Positions 40,201-51,555 of a stretch of 64,000 nucleotides of DNA are shown here, in pieces; position 1 is the first letter of the stretch, and each line of letters begins with the position of its first letter. The translations under genes and the position numbers were made by a program. This stretch comes from Symbiodinium natans (lineage: Eukaryota; Sar; Dinophyceae; Suessiales; Symbiodiniaceae): contig CAJNDS010000155.1 of the NCBI GenBank assembly GCA_905221605.1, forward strand, positions 139,501-203,500, written 5' to 3'. The notes beneath the pieces were generated by a model that worked only from the letters and a program-made list of their open reading frames with translations, was not told the origin of the DNA and did not search any database.

Positions 40201-42030
40201 AGTTGCAGACCGGCAGCCCAAGTTGCACCCATCAATCTATTTGTCTTCATTGTCCTCGACTCGAACCAGCCCTTCCCCAAGTCCAGGTCTTGAACAAGCC
40301 CTCCAGGTAGTCCTCCTTCTTCGCCCCGTAATAAACTGGTGCTCCAGGCCATCGTCCGTGCACAGACAAAGGATTCAACATAATGTTGTTGCTTAAAAGA
40401 AAAACGAAACGCAAAGCCTTGCTCAGACCAGGTCACCCCACACCCGAATCACCCCAAGAATGGATCACCCCAACGACTGGGTCACCTCAGAGCTGGGTTT
40501 GCCAGAACTGAGTCACCCCAGCGCTGGGTCACTCCAAAAGCTTGAGTCACTTCAGGAATGGGTCAACCAGGCCTGTCTGCAGCCGAAGGCGCTTTGCCCA
40601 AGCGTTCTATTTGTCTTCAATGTCCTCGATTCGAACTAGCCCTTCACAAAGTCCAGGTCTTGAACGAGCCCTCCAGGAAGTCCTCCTTCTTCGCCCCGTG
40701 ATAGACTGGTGCTCCAGGCCATCGTCCGTACAGACAAAGGATTCAATGCAATGTTGACATTCAAAAGACAAACGAAAAGCAAAGCCTTGCAAAGACCAGC
40801 AGCCGAAGTTGCGCCCATCAATCTATTTGTCTTCAATGTCCTCGACTCGAACCAGCCCTGCGCAAAGTCCAGGTCTTGAACGAGCCCTTCAGGAAGTCCT
40901 CCTTCTTCGCCCCGTAATAAACTGGTGCTCCAGGCCATCGTCCGTGCACAGACAAAGGATTCAACATAATGTTGTTGCTTAAAAGAAAAACGAGAAACGC
41001 ACAGCCTTGCTGAGACCAGGTCACCCCATACCTGAACCACCTCAAGAATGGATCACCCCAAAAACTGGGTCACCTCAGAGCTGGGTGTGCGCCAGAACTG
41101 AGTCACCCCAGCGTTGGGTCACTCCAAAAGCTTGAGTCACTTCAGGAATGGGTCACCCAGCCTTGTCTGCAGCCGAAGGCGCTTTGCCCAAGCGTTCTAT
41201 TTGTCTTCAATGTCCTCGATTCGAACTAGCCCTTCACAAAGTCCAGGTCTTGAACGAGCCCTCCAGGAAGTCCTCCTTCTTCGCCCCGTGATAGACTGGT
41301 GCTCCAGGCCATCGTCCGTACAGACAAAGGATTCAATGCAATGTTGACATTCAAAAGACAAACGAAAAGCAAAGCCTTGCTATTACCAGCAGCCGAAGTT
41401 GCGCACATCAATCTATTTGTCTTCAATGTCCTCGACTCGAACCAGCCCTGCGCAAAGTCCAGGTCTTGAACGAGCCCTTCAGGAAGTCCTCCTTCTTCGC
41501 CCCGTAATAAACTGGTGCTCCAGGCCATCGTACGTGCGCAGACAAAGGATTCAACATAATGTTGTTGCTTAAAAAAAACGAGAAACGCACAGCCTTGCTG
41601 AGACCAGGTCACCCCACACCCGAATGACCTCAAGAATGGATCACCCCAACGACTGGGTCACCTCAGAGCTGGGTTTGCCAGAACTGAGTCACCCCAGCGC
41701 TGGGTCACTCCAAAAGCTTGAGTCACTTCAGGAATGGGTCAACCAGGCCTGTCTGCAGCCGAAGGCGCTTTGCCGCATTCTATTTGTCTTCAATGTCCTC
41801 GATTCGAACTAGCCCTTCACAAAGTCCAGGTCTTGAACGAGCCCTCCAGGAAGTCCTCCTTCTTCGCCCCGTGATAGACTGGCCTGGCAGACAAGGGGTT
41901 CAATGCTGTTATGCTGTAAAACGAAAACACACTGTCTTGCTAAGCTCAGCAGCCGAAGTTGCACACATCAATCTATTTGTCTTCAATGTCCTCGACTCGA
42001 ACCAGCCCTTCACAAAGTCCACGTCTTGAA
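40201..42030. repeat. 590-bp tandem repeat, about three copies
   Basis: The unit holds two related halves: one with TCTTCAATGTCCTCGATTCG (40610, 41202, 41790) and one with TCAATCTATTTGTCTTCA-type starts (40228, 40820, 41410, 41970). Between them are short GGGTCACcccAG-type repeats (for example 40440-40560). Period is about 582-592 bp. Each half contains CTCCAGGAAGTCCTCCTTCTT (or CTTCAGGAAG...), the core of the next satellite. Open frames are repeat artefacts. Confidence 0.9.
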
Positions 42031-44950
42031 CGAGCCAGTCCTCCTTCTTTGTCCCCGGGATAAGCAAACTGGCCCTCCAGGAAGTCCTCCTTCTTTGTCC
42101 CCGGGAGAAACAAACTGGCCCTCCAGGAAGTCCTCCTCCTTTGTCCCCGGGATAAGCAAATTGGCCCTCCAGGAAGTCCTCCTTCTTTGTCCCGGATAAG
42201 CAAACTGGCCCTCCAGGAAGTCCTCCTTCTTTGTCCCCAAAAGAAACAAACTGGCCCTCCAGGAAGTCCTCCTTCTTTGTCCCCGGGATAAGCACATTGG
42301 CCCTCCAGGAAGTCCTCCTTCTTTGTCCCCGGGATAAGCAAACTGGCCCTCCAGGAAGGCCTCCTTCTTTGTCCCCGGGAGAACCAACTGGCCCTCCGGA
42401 AGTCCTCCTTCTTTGTCCCGGGATAAGCAAATTGGCCTTCCAGGAAGTCCTCCTTCTTTGTCCCCGGGATAGCAAACTGGCCCTCCAGGAAGTCCTGCTT
42501 CTTTGTCCCCGGATAGCTAACTGGCCCTCCAGGAAGTCCTCCTTCTTCTTTGTCCCCGCGGGAGAAACAAACTGGCCCTCAGGAAGTCCTCCTTCTTTGT
42601 CCCCTGGCCCTCCAGGAAGTCCTCCTTCTTTGTCCCCAAGAAGCAAACTGGCCCTCCAGGAAGTCCTCCTTCTTTGTCCCCGGAATAGCAAACTGGCCCT
42701 CCAGGATGTCCTCCTTCTTTGTCCGGGATAAGCAAACTGGCCCTCCAGGAAGTCCTCCTTCTTTGTAAGCAAACTGGCCTTCCAGGAAGTCCTCCTTCTT
42801 TTTCCCCGATAGGCAAACTGGCCCTCCAGGAAGTCCTCCTTCTTTGTTCCCAGAATAAGAAATTGGCCTTCCAGGAAGTCTTCTTTCTTTGTCCCCAGGA
42901 TAAGCATATTGGCCCTCCCGGAAGTCCTCCTTCTTTGTCCCCGGGATAAGCAAACTGGCCCTCCAGGAAGTCCTCCTTCTTTGTCCCCGGGAGAAACAAA
43001 CTGGCCCTCCAGGAAGTCCTCCTTCTTTGTCCCCGGATAAGCAAATTGGCCCTCCAGCAAGTCCTCCTTCTTTGTCCCCGGGAGAGCTTCTTTGTAAGCA
43101 AACTGGCCTTCCAGGAAGTCCTCCTTCTTTGTCCCCGATAGGCAAACTGGCCCTCCAGGAAGTCCTCCTTCTTTGTTCCCAGAATAAGAAATTTGCCTTC
43201 CAGGAAGTCTTCTTTCTTTGTCCCCAGGATAAGCATATTGGCCCTCCCGGAAGTCCTCCTTCTTTGTCCCGGGATAAGCAAACTGGCCCTCCAGGAAGTC
43301 CTCCTTCTTTGTCCCCGGGAGAAACAAACTGGCCCTCCAGGAAGTCCTCCTTCTTTGTCCCCAAAAGAAACAAACTGGCCCTCCAGGAAGTCCTCCTTCT
43401 TTGTCCCCGGGATAAGCACATTGGCCCTCCAGGAAGTCCTCCTTCTTTGTCCCCGGGATAAGCAAACTGGCCCTCCAGGAAGGCCTCCTTCTTTGTCCCC
43501 GGGAGAACCAACTGGCCCTCCGGAAGTCCTCCTTCTTTGTCCCGGGATAAGCAAATTGGCCTTCCAGGAAGTCCTCCTTCTTTGTCCCCGGGATAGCAAA
43601 CTGGCCCTCCAGGAAGTCCTGCTTCTTTGTCCCCGGATAGCTAACTGGCCCTCCAGGAAGTCCTCCTTCTTCTTTGTCCCCGCGGGAGAAACAAACTGGC
43701 CCTCAGGAAGTCCTCCTTCTTTGTCCCCTGGCCCTCCAGGAAGTCCTCCTTCTTTGTCCCCAAGAAGCAAACTGGCCCTCCAGGAAGTCCTCCTTCTTTG
43801 TCCCCGGAATAGCAAACTGGCCCTCCAGGATGTCCTCCTTCTTTGTCCGGGATAAGCAAACTGGCCCTCCAGGAAGTCCTCCTTCTTTGTAAGCAAACTG
43901 GCCTTCCAGGAAGTCCTCCTTCTTTTTCCCCGATAGGCAAACTGGCCCTCCAGGAAGTCGTCCTTCTTTGTTCCCAGAATAAGAAATTGGCCTTCCAGGA
44001 AGTCTTCTTTCTTTGTCCCCAGGATAAGCATATTGGCCCTCCCGGAAGTCCTCCTTCTTTGTCCCCGGGATAAGCAAACTGGCCCTCCAGGAAGTCCTCC
44101 TTCTTTGTCCCCGGGAGAAACAAACTGGCCCTCCAGGAAGTCCTCCTTCTTTGTCCCCGGATAAGCAAATTGGCCCTCCAGCAAGTCCTCCTTCTTTGTC
44201 CCCGGGAGAGCTTCTTTGTAAGCAAACTGGCCTTCCAGGAAGTCCTCCTTCTTTGTCCCCGATAGGCAAACTGGCCCTCCAGGAAGTCCTCCTTCTTTGT
44301 TCCCAGAATAAGAAATTTGCCTTCCAGGAAGTCTTCTTTCTTTGTCCCCAGGATAAGCATATTGGCCCTCCCGGAAGTCCTCCTTCTTTGTCCCGGGATA
44401 AGCAAACTGGCCCTCCAGGAAGTCCTCCTTCTTTGTCCCCGGGAGAAACAAACTGGCCCTCCAGGAAGTCCTCCTTCTTTGTCCCCGGGATAAGCAAACT
44501 GACCTTCCAGGAAGTCCTCCTTCTTTGTCCCCGGGAGAGCAAACTGGCCCTCCAGGAAGTCCTCCTTCTTTCTCTCCGGGATAGCAAAGTGGCCCTCCAG
44601 GAAGTCCTCCTTCTTTGTCCCCGGGAGAAGCAAACTGGCCCTCCAGGAAGTCCTCCTTCTTTGTGCCCGGATAAGCAAACTGGCCCTCCAGGAAGTCCTC
44701 CTTCTTTGTCCCCGGGATAAGCAAACTGGCCCTCCAGGAAGTCCCCGGGATAAGCAAATTGGCCCTCCAGGAAGTCCTCCTTCTTTGTCCCCGGGATAAG
44801 GAAATTGGCCTTCCAGGAAATCCTCCTTCTTTGGCTCCGGGCTCCAGGAAGTCCTCCTGCTTTGAGTCCGCAGCAATTCTTCCTTCTTTGTCCCCGGGTA
44901 GGCAAATGGGCCCTCTAGGAAGTCCTCCCTTCCTCGGCCCTTTGGTGGTG
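42031..44950. repeat. 46-bp satellite with 1,124-bp higher-order unit
   Basis: Roughly 60 copies of a unit containing CCTCCAGGAAGTCCTCCTTC, TTTGTCCCCGGGATAAGC and AAACTGG. The same series of variant units is seen twice with an offset of 1,124 bp (for example AGAACCAACTGG at about 42380 and 43504; CAGAATAAGAAATT at 42850 and 43976). All three minus-strand frames are open over long distances (up to 822 codons), and forward frames are open too; this reflects the repeat, not genes. Confidence 0.93.
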
Positions 44951-45035
44951 AAAATTGGAGGGGTGCCCAAAAACATCGATTTCAATATTTAAAAATGGCA
45001 TTTTTAATTGTGGGTCTGGCAAATCCTAAGTGTCC
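44951..45035. other. Spacer between satellites
   Basis: Short unique link containing ATTTCAATATTTAAAAATGG; a related 'reads like ATGCGATTTTTT/fixed spacer' form is found near 49165-49200. No gene. Confidence 0.3.
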
Positions 45036-45520
45036 GTTTTTTGGGGGCTTCGTAATTTAATATTCGGGTGAAGCTCAGCTTCGTAATTTAATGGTCGGTG
45101 GAAACCCGGTTTCGTAATTTAATATTCGGGTGAAGGCCGGCTTCGTAATTTAGTCTTCGGGGGAGGCCCGGCTTCGTAATTTAGTATTTCGGGGAGGCCC
45201 GGCTTCGTTATTTAGTATTCGGGCGAAGCCCGTCTCCGGGCTTTTAAGCCTTAATTTTCGGTTCCCAAGCCCTTAATTTAAGCCGTCCGGCCTAGAAGTA
45301 GGGCCTTCCCAAACATTTAATTTAAGTCTCCGGGCCTGGATTTTCGGTTCCCAAACCCGTAATTTAAGCCTCGGGCCTCAATTTTGGGTTCCCAGACCGT
45401 TAATTTAAGCCTCCGGGCCTTAATTTTGAGTGCCCAAACCCTGAATTTAAGCCTCCGGGCCGTAATTTCAGGTTCCCAAACTCTTCCTTTAAGCTTTCGG
45501 GCCTTCATGAACCCAGGGGG
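45036..45520. repeat. GGCTTCGTAATTTAATATTC and CCTCCGGGCCTTAATTTT repeats
   Basis: Two adjacent minor satellites of about 40-bp period: 45040-45240 (five units) and 45240-45500 (six units). Both share a TAATTTAA core and may be derived from one another. Confidence 0.8.
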
Positions 45521-45725
45521 AGGTTTTCAGGGGTGCCCGGTCGTTCGCACCTGGGTTTAGGGCTATCATTATATAGGCTGACAGAAGCGGCCTATTCGAG
45601 CGCCGCGTGGACCTGAGGTCCAGGACCCTACGGCTCGCCTTTCGGCCTTCGCCTACGGGTCCGCAGTCCCCTGCCGGTGGCCTGCTAACGACCGGCCCCT
45701 ATCGCTGGAAAGGGGGCCGGTCTTC
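45521..45725. other. Unique GC-rich spacer
   Basis: Non-repetitive, with short inverted motifs such as GACCTGAGGTCC and GGCCCCTATCGC...GGGGGCCGG near 45610 and 45695. No RNA or protein recognised. Confidence 0.35.
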
Positions 45726-45840
45726 AGTTTAGGGTTTAGGGTTTAGGGTTTAGGGTTTAGGGTTTAGGGTTTAGGGTTTAGGGTTTAGGGTTTAGGGTTT
45801 AGGGTTTAGGGTTTAGGGTTTAGGGTTTAGGGTTTAGGGT
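45726..45840. repeat. Telomeric array (TTTAGGG)n
   Basis: About sixteen uniform units. Confidence 0.93.
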
Positions 45841-46240
45841 TCGCCAGCGCAGCGTGGCGCCCAGGACAACTCTTCTATAGGTGGCTGCCCTAAGCCTCAA
45901 AATATTTCACCGTTTTCTCGACGAAAAGTTTTCGCGCGGTTGAACGGAAGGCCCAAATCGGCTTCAGAAGGCCCAATTTGCTTTCAGAAGGCTCGAAGTG
46001 GCTTAGACCCAAGTCAGCTTCGGAAGGCCCAAGCAGGCTTCAGAAGGCTCGAATTGGCTTCAGAAACCCGAATTTCGAAGGTGGCCCTGCGAATTGGCTT
46101 CAGAAGGCTTACTTACGCTTGCTTCAGAAGGCCGAAATTGGCTTCGAAGGCCCAAATTAATTTCTGAAGGCCAAAATTGGCTTCTGGCTTCAAATTGGCT
46201 TCGGAAAGCCCAAATTGGCTTTCATTGGAAAAGTCGCCAA
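45841..46240. repeat. Second copy of the array-to-satellite junction and GGCTTCAGAAGGCC units
   Basis: Begins with the same 115-bp sequence as 31286-31400 immediately after the telomeric array, then about a dozen forward GGCTTCAGAAGGCC-type units. Confidence 0.85.
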
Positions 46241-46910
46241 AAAGGCCCCAGCAAGCCTCAGCCCGCCGGCGCCGACTTTGGCTGCTGCTCTTCTTGTCGG
46301 CGCGGTGTCTTGGCGCAGTAGCCTGACGCGAAACGCGGGACTGGCGGATCGAGTGGTCTGCGCTCACCTCGTCCCATGGCCTCGGACATCGCCTTTGCAC
46401 CAGTCGACCTGAGGAGCAAGGTTCGCGAATATGTTTTTGACGACGCTCACTCGCGACGACAGGCGTGTGCCCAGAAATGGTCGTTGCCCGGGCTAAAGCT
46501 GGAAAGCAAACACAGACTATTCACATTGAGCCCACGGCAGCCCTGCTTCGGAAAGAAGATCTGCGCTGTCTTTTGAGATGCTTAAGGGCTATCAGTTCTG
46601 TCCGCCTTTGGAAGCCTCTGCAAAGGCCTTCGGGAGTTCCATGCCCCTACCTGTTGGTCCAGACTTTCGGCCAGTTTCTTGTATTCAAACTTTTCAATTA
46701 CCATAAACTCTAAACCTTCAAGCCCCAAGCGTGACCTTGAAAGCCCCACATCGTTTCAGCAAGGTCCAAAAGAGAAGCGTGTCGTAGTCTACATCCGCGC
46801 GGTCTTTTGCTCTTGCGCAATCTGTCCGTGTTGCACTGCAACTCTCGAGTTGGTTTGCGAGAGGTGAAACCAGGAGAACGCACAATGCTTTTGATCAGCA
46901 TTGCAGCGCA
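46241..46910. other. Unique segment, no supported gene
   Basis: Non-repetitive. Several frames of 60-95 codons exist on both strands but none has recognisable motifs. It is the 3' flank of the helicase pseudogene. Confidence 0.4.
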
Positions 46911-48468
46911 CTATCGTCGCTGAGACGCAGGCCGGCAGCCAGGGCAGTTTCTAATACGTGGCTGCCCCTTTTGCTGGGCGTGCTCGAACATGTTGCCACA
47001 CCTCCGGCACTTCTGCTTGTTCGTGGCACGGGTGCTGCGAGAAGCGCAATTCTGACAGTACCGGAGCTGCTGGTCTCCTTCAGCAAGCCTGGCCGCTCTT
47101 GAAAGAATCCTTTGCAACCCTTGCAGGTGAACCAGCCTTGCCGCGAATGGGTCTTCCCCTTCTGCTCGGCTTCCTCTTGGCAGGGCTTGCAAATGACATC
47201 CGCCGTTGTCAGTGTGACCATGACGGCTTCAAACTCGGTCAAGGGCTTGCTGCCGCTGCAAACAGTGCAGGTCAGGGTGGTCGCGGCCTTCACGCACTGA
47301 AGGCAGCGCCGCTTGGCTGGGGCACCCTCCTGCTTCAGCTGGGCACGTGGAAAGGCATCCTCGATCTTGGCCACTTTGCAGGCGCTGCATTCCAAAATTG
47401 GCAGGGCCGCTCGAGTACTTGCGCTTCCTCGGAGCCTTGGGATTCTCCGCGTTGATGCAAGCCAGGCAGGTGGACGGCAGGTTGACTGCGCGTTGGAGAA
47501 AGCGTCCACGACTTTGACGTGCCTGCATTTCTGGCAGGTTGCCGAAGGTCGCCGGGCTTCCCGGTAGGTCTTCCAATCCACTTCTTCGCCACGCAGGCTC
47601 TGCAACAAGAGCTTCGGTCCTTCTGGGGCGCCGCGTTGAAAGAGCCAGAGCGGGAAGGGCCGCACGATGAGGACATCGTGCCGGCTGCGCACGCGGCTCA
47701 CTGCCACCGTGCCCAGGGTGGGGTCCGTCCGCTTGTCGATGGCGAGGTCCAGGATCGCAGCCGGCAGCGTCTTGCCTGGCTGGTGTGCGCCGTGATGGCG
47801 AAGGCCGGTACCAAGGGAATCTGCTGCCTGACGATCTTCAGCACGGACTTCTTCCTCTTCGCGTCCAGGTACCACGCCCGCTTCTTCAGCTCCACGGGAT
47901 ACAGTCCCGGCTCCGATGCGCCGTCCAGCTTCCACTTGGCATCGTCGAACTTGACGTACCTCGATGACTCGATGGGCGACTCAACAACTATATAGGTGCC
48001 GCGTGATGAATTCTGCGACGCACGACACACAGGACTGCAACACAAAGGCGTATTTGAATAATGTTAAATGCATTATTACAGGTGAAGAAACGTAACAAGC
48101 AAAGATTTGCTGCCCCTGCCCAGATTCACGACCTTGGGCTGCCGGTCGTTGTCATGCCAGATCCAGGAGTGCACGCGGCCCACGCGACCCTTCAGCAGCA
48201 GCTTGTCTTGGGAGCGGTCGAGGTGCTGCGTCAGCGCCACCGGCATGCCGATGGCCAGGGGCAGCATGCCGCAGAGGTCCGCGGTGTCCCGGTCGTGGTA
48301 CTGCAGCCATCGGATCTTGGCACTTTTGTCGCAGTTCTCCGCCTGCAGCGCCTCGTTGCTCGCCAGATCCAGCGCTACCGAGTAGCGGAGAGGCGTGCCC
48401 GCGGCCTGCGCGTATGCGCGCGCCCGGTCTTTGTTGATCTGGTACCTGGCGTCGTTGTTGGCGACCAC
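46911..48468 (-). pseudogene. Pif1-like helicase C-terminus with five tandem C4 zinc modules, broken
   Basis: Reading leftwards: a helicase segment (NKDRARAYAQAAGT, GMLPLAIGMPVALTQHLD), a probable short intron between about 48,083 and 48,030, then PAFAITAHTSQ (helicase motif V-like). Just after that residue one base is missing and the frame changes; GKTLPAAILDL and VAVSRVRS (motif VI) follow in the new frame. The C-terminal part has pairs of CxxC: CQKC/CLAC, CSAC/CLQC, CTVC/CKPC, CKGC/CQNC, CRRC/CPGC, spread over frames because of about three further shifts. I recall similar helicase-plus-zinc proteins as a large dinoflagellate family, probably Helitron-related. The 5' end is cut off by a telomeric array at 48,470, so at least the ATPase half is missing. 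Confidence 0.8.
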
Positions 48469-48470
48469 AA

Positions 48471-48628
48471 CCCTAAACCCTAAACCCTAAACCCTAAACC
48501 CTAAACCCTAAACCCTAAACCCTAAACCCTAAACCCTAAACCCTAAAGGGTTTAGGGTTTAGGGTTTAGGGTTTAGGGTTTAGGGTTTAGGGTTTAGGGT
48601 TTAGGGTTTAGGGTTTAGGGTTTAGGGT
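48471..48628. repeat. Divergent telomeric arrays (CCCTAAA)n then (TTTAGGG)n
   Basis: About eleven CCCTAAA units (48471-48547) meet about eleven TTTAGGG units (to 48628) at a symmetric CCCTAAAGGGTTTAGGG centre. The left array starts directly inside helicase coding sequence. Confidence 0.95.
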
Positions 48629-49464
48629 CTAGAGGGTCACTGTTCTAGCATTCATTCCAGGCTCAGGAAAAAAACCCACCCGCCCAAAGAATCCCATAAC
48701 ATTAAGAAAATAAACGGTTGTCATCTTCCCCAGAGTACCTACCCAACTCGGACACGTTTTCCACTGAACCTTCCACCGACGAACAATTTCTTCTTTTTAT
48801 TAGGATGGTTCAATAGCAAAATGAATGACTTCCACTTAACAAACGAGGAGGTGGAGATACTAAACCACGCGAGGCTTTGAGGTCTTGAAATCCTAAACTG
48901 AGGCTCAAACCTTGAAAAATTTTTTAAAAATGAAAAAACCCTGAAAAAAAGAATGAAAAAAAGCCTGGGGTCCCCCCCATTTGGGGTGTTTTTGGGAGGT
49001 CGGAGTTCGAGGCAAGGGGGGGTCTCCGAAGATTATTTTGCCTTTAAAATCGAAAAATGACCCCCCCCCCCCTGACCAAAATCATTGTGAAAAAGGTCGC
49101 GGAAAAGTCTTGAAAAACTTGAAAAACACAAAAACCCAGAAAACGAGAGGCCACCCAGAACCCTCGATTTCAGTACTAAAAATTCGCATTTTCATTGCGG
49201 GTCTAGGCCAACCTGAGGTCCCTTTTGGGGTGTTTTTTGAGGCAAACTTTCCCTCTCAAGGGGGGGTCGGAGTTTGAGGCAAGGAGGGTCTCCAAAGACT
49301 ATTTTGCCTTTAAAATCCAAAAATACGACCCCCCCTTGACCGAAATTAGGCTGTGAAAACGTCGCGGGGGCAGCCCTTCCTCAGAAAACACTGAAAAAAC
49401 CGAAGAAACATGGAAAAACCTTAAAAAACATTGAAAAACCTTGAAAAACCCTGAAAAACTTGAA
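48629..49464. other. A-rich unique segment with a 125-bp duplication
   Basis: GGGGTGTTTTTGGGAGG... to CCCTTGACCGAAATTAGG-like text occurs at about 48984-49105 and again at 49229-49355. Each copy includes CAAGGGGGG(G)TC and ATTTTGCCTTTAAAATC. Runs of TTGAAAAAC follow (49400-49465). No supported gene. Confidence 0.6.
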
Positions 49465-50890
49465 AAAACACAGCGTTGAGGCCTTGAAACCCTAAACACA
49501 GGCCTTGAGGCCTTGAAACCCTAAACGCTGGGCCCTGAAACCTAAACACAGGCCCTGAGGCCCTGAAACCTTGAAACCCTAAACGCTGGGCCCTGAAACC
49601 CTAAACACAGGCCCTGAGGCCCTGAAACCCTAAACACAGGCCCTGAGGCCTTGAAACCCTAAACGCTGGGCCCTTAAACCCTAAACACAGGCCCTGAGGC
49701 CCTGAAACCCTAAACACAGGCTTTGAGGCCTTGAAACCCTAAACGCTGGGCCCTGAAACCCTAAACACAGGCCCTGAGGCCCTGAAACCCTAACACAGGC
49801 TTTGAGGCCTTGAAACCCTAAACGCTGGGCCCTGAAACCGGCCCTGAAACCCTAAACACAGGCCCTGAAGCCTTGAAACCCTAAACGCTGGGCCCTGAAA
49901 CCCTAAACACAGGCCCTGAGGCCCTGAAACCCTAAACACAGGCTTTGAGGCCTTGAAACCCTAAACGCTGGGCCCTGAAACCCTAAACACAGGCCCTGAG
50001 GCCCTGAAACCTTGAAACCCTAAACGCTGGGCCCTGAAACCCTAAACACAGGCTTTGAGGCCTTGAAACCCTAAACGCTGGGCCCTGAAACCCTAAACAC
50101 AGGCCCTGAGGCCTTGAAACCCTAAACGCTGGGCCCTGAAACCCTAAACACAGGCCCTGAGGCCCTGAAACCCTAAACACAGGCCCTGAGGCCTTGAAAC
50201 CCTAAACGCTGGGCCCTGAAACCCTAAACACAGGCCCTGAGGCCCTGAAACCCTAAACACAGGCCCTGAGGCCTTGAAACCCTAAACGCTGGGCCCTGAA
50301 ACCCTAAACACAGGCCCTGAGGCCCTGAAACCCGAAACACAGGCTTTGAGGCCTTGAAACCCTAAACGCTGGGCTGTGAAACCCTAAACACAGGCCCTGA
50401 GGCCCTGAAACCCTAAAAACACCCTAAACGCTGGGCCCTGAAACCCTAACCACAGGCCCTGAGGCCCTGAAACCCTAAACACAGGCTTTGAGGCCTTGAA
50501 ACCCTAAACGCTGGGCCCTGAAACCCTAAACACAGGCCCTGAGGCCCTGAAACCCTAAACACAGGCCCTGAAGCCTTGAAACCCTAAACGCTGGGCCCTG
50601 AAACCCTAAACACATGCCCTGAGGCCCTGAAACCCTAAACACAGGCTTTAAGGCCTTGAAACCCTAAACGCTGGGCCCTGAAACCCTAAACACAGGCCCT
50701 GAGGCCTTGAAACCCTAAATGCTGGGCTCTGAAACCCTAAACACAGGCCCTGAGGCCCTGAAACCCTAAACACAGGCCCTGAGGCCTTGAAACCCTAAAC
50801 GCTGGGCCCTGAAACCCTAAACACAGGCCCTGAGGCCCTGAAACCCTAAACACAGGCTTTGAGGCCTTGAAACCCTAAACGCTGGGCCCT
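49465..50890. repeat. Satellite with embedded telomeric kernel AAACCCTAAAC
   Basis: About 50 short units of the forms GGCCTTGAAACCCTAAACGC, TGGGCCCTGAAACCCTAAAC and ACAGGCCCTGAGGCC. They alternate in larger groups of about 80-120 bp. Every unit contains AAACCCTAAAC, one and a half telomeric repeats. Confidence 0.92.
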
Positions 50891-51432
50891 GACGGGGTGA
50901 GGATAGGGGGGGGGACCAGTGTTCGTGGCTTTTCGGCCGTGGCCGAAATCGGCCCAACACTGGGGGGACCAGTGTTCGTGGCTTTTCGGCCGTGGCCGAA
51001 AGCGGCCGAACACTGGGGGGACCAGTGTTCGTGGCTTTTCGGCCAGGCCGAAATCGGCCGAACACTGGGGGGACCAGTGTTCGTGGCTTTTCGGCCAGGC
51101 CGAAATCGGCCGAACACTGGGGGGACCAGTGTCGTGGCTTTTCGGCCAGGCCGAAATCGGCCGAACACTGGGGGGACCAGTGTTCGTGGCTTTTCGGCCG
51201 TGGCCGAAATCGGCCGAACACTGGGGGGACCAGTGTTCGTGGCTTTTCGGCCGTGGCCGAAATCGGCCGAACACTGGGGGGACCAGTGTTCGTGGCTTTT
51301 CGGCCAGGCCGAAATCGGCCGAACACTGGGGGGACCAGTGTTCGTGGCTTTTCGGCCGTGGCCGAAATCGGCCGAACACTGGGGGGCCCAGTGTTCGTGG
51401 CTTTTCGGCCGTGGCCGAAATCGGCCGAAGGT
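50891..51432. repeat. 58-bp hairpin satellite
   Basis: Nine tandem units. Each contains two perfect inverted repeats: TTTCGGCC-GT(or A)-GGCCGAAA and GAACACTGG...CCAGTGTTC. Two variants differ by GT versus A in the first loop. Forward and reverse frames are open throughout (about 170 codons each) because the unit lacks stops; not treated as genes. Confidence 0.93.
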
Positions 51433-51555
51433 TTAAATATATATAAGAAAGAGAGGGTTTAGGGTTTAGGGTTTAGGGTTTAGGGTTTAGGGTTTAGGGT
51501 TTAGGGTTTAGGGTTTAGGGTTTAGGGTTTAGGGTTTAGGGTTTAGGGTTTAGGT
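51433..51555. repeat. Telomeric array (TTTAGGG)n
   Basis: About thirteen units from 51458 after a short ATATATATAAG link. Confidence 0.93.

Noticed and set aside
42517-44985. Overlapping minus-strand frames of up to 822 codons (TKKEDFLEGQFAY-type repeats)
   Set aside because: All three minus-strand frames are open over the same 46-bp satellite, which lacks stops; copy number and variant pattern are those of satellite DNA.
48471-48628. Ordinary end-to-end chromosome fusion at the divergent arrays
   Set aside because: Fusion of two ends should give TTTAGGG then CCCTAAA; here and at 23,948 the order is the reverse. The palindrome at 55.8-58.3 kb has the fusion-like order instead.
50817-51462. 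Two-strand open frames of 97-179 codons
   Set aside because: The 58-bp hairpin satellite lacks stops on both strands.
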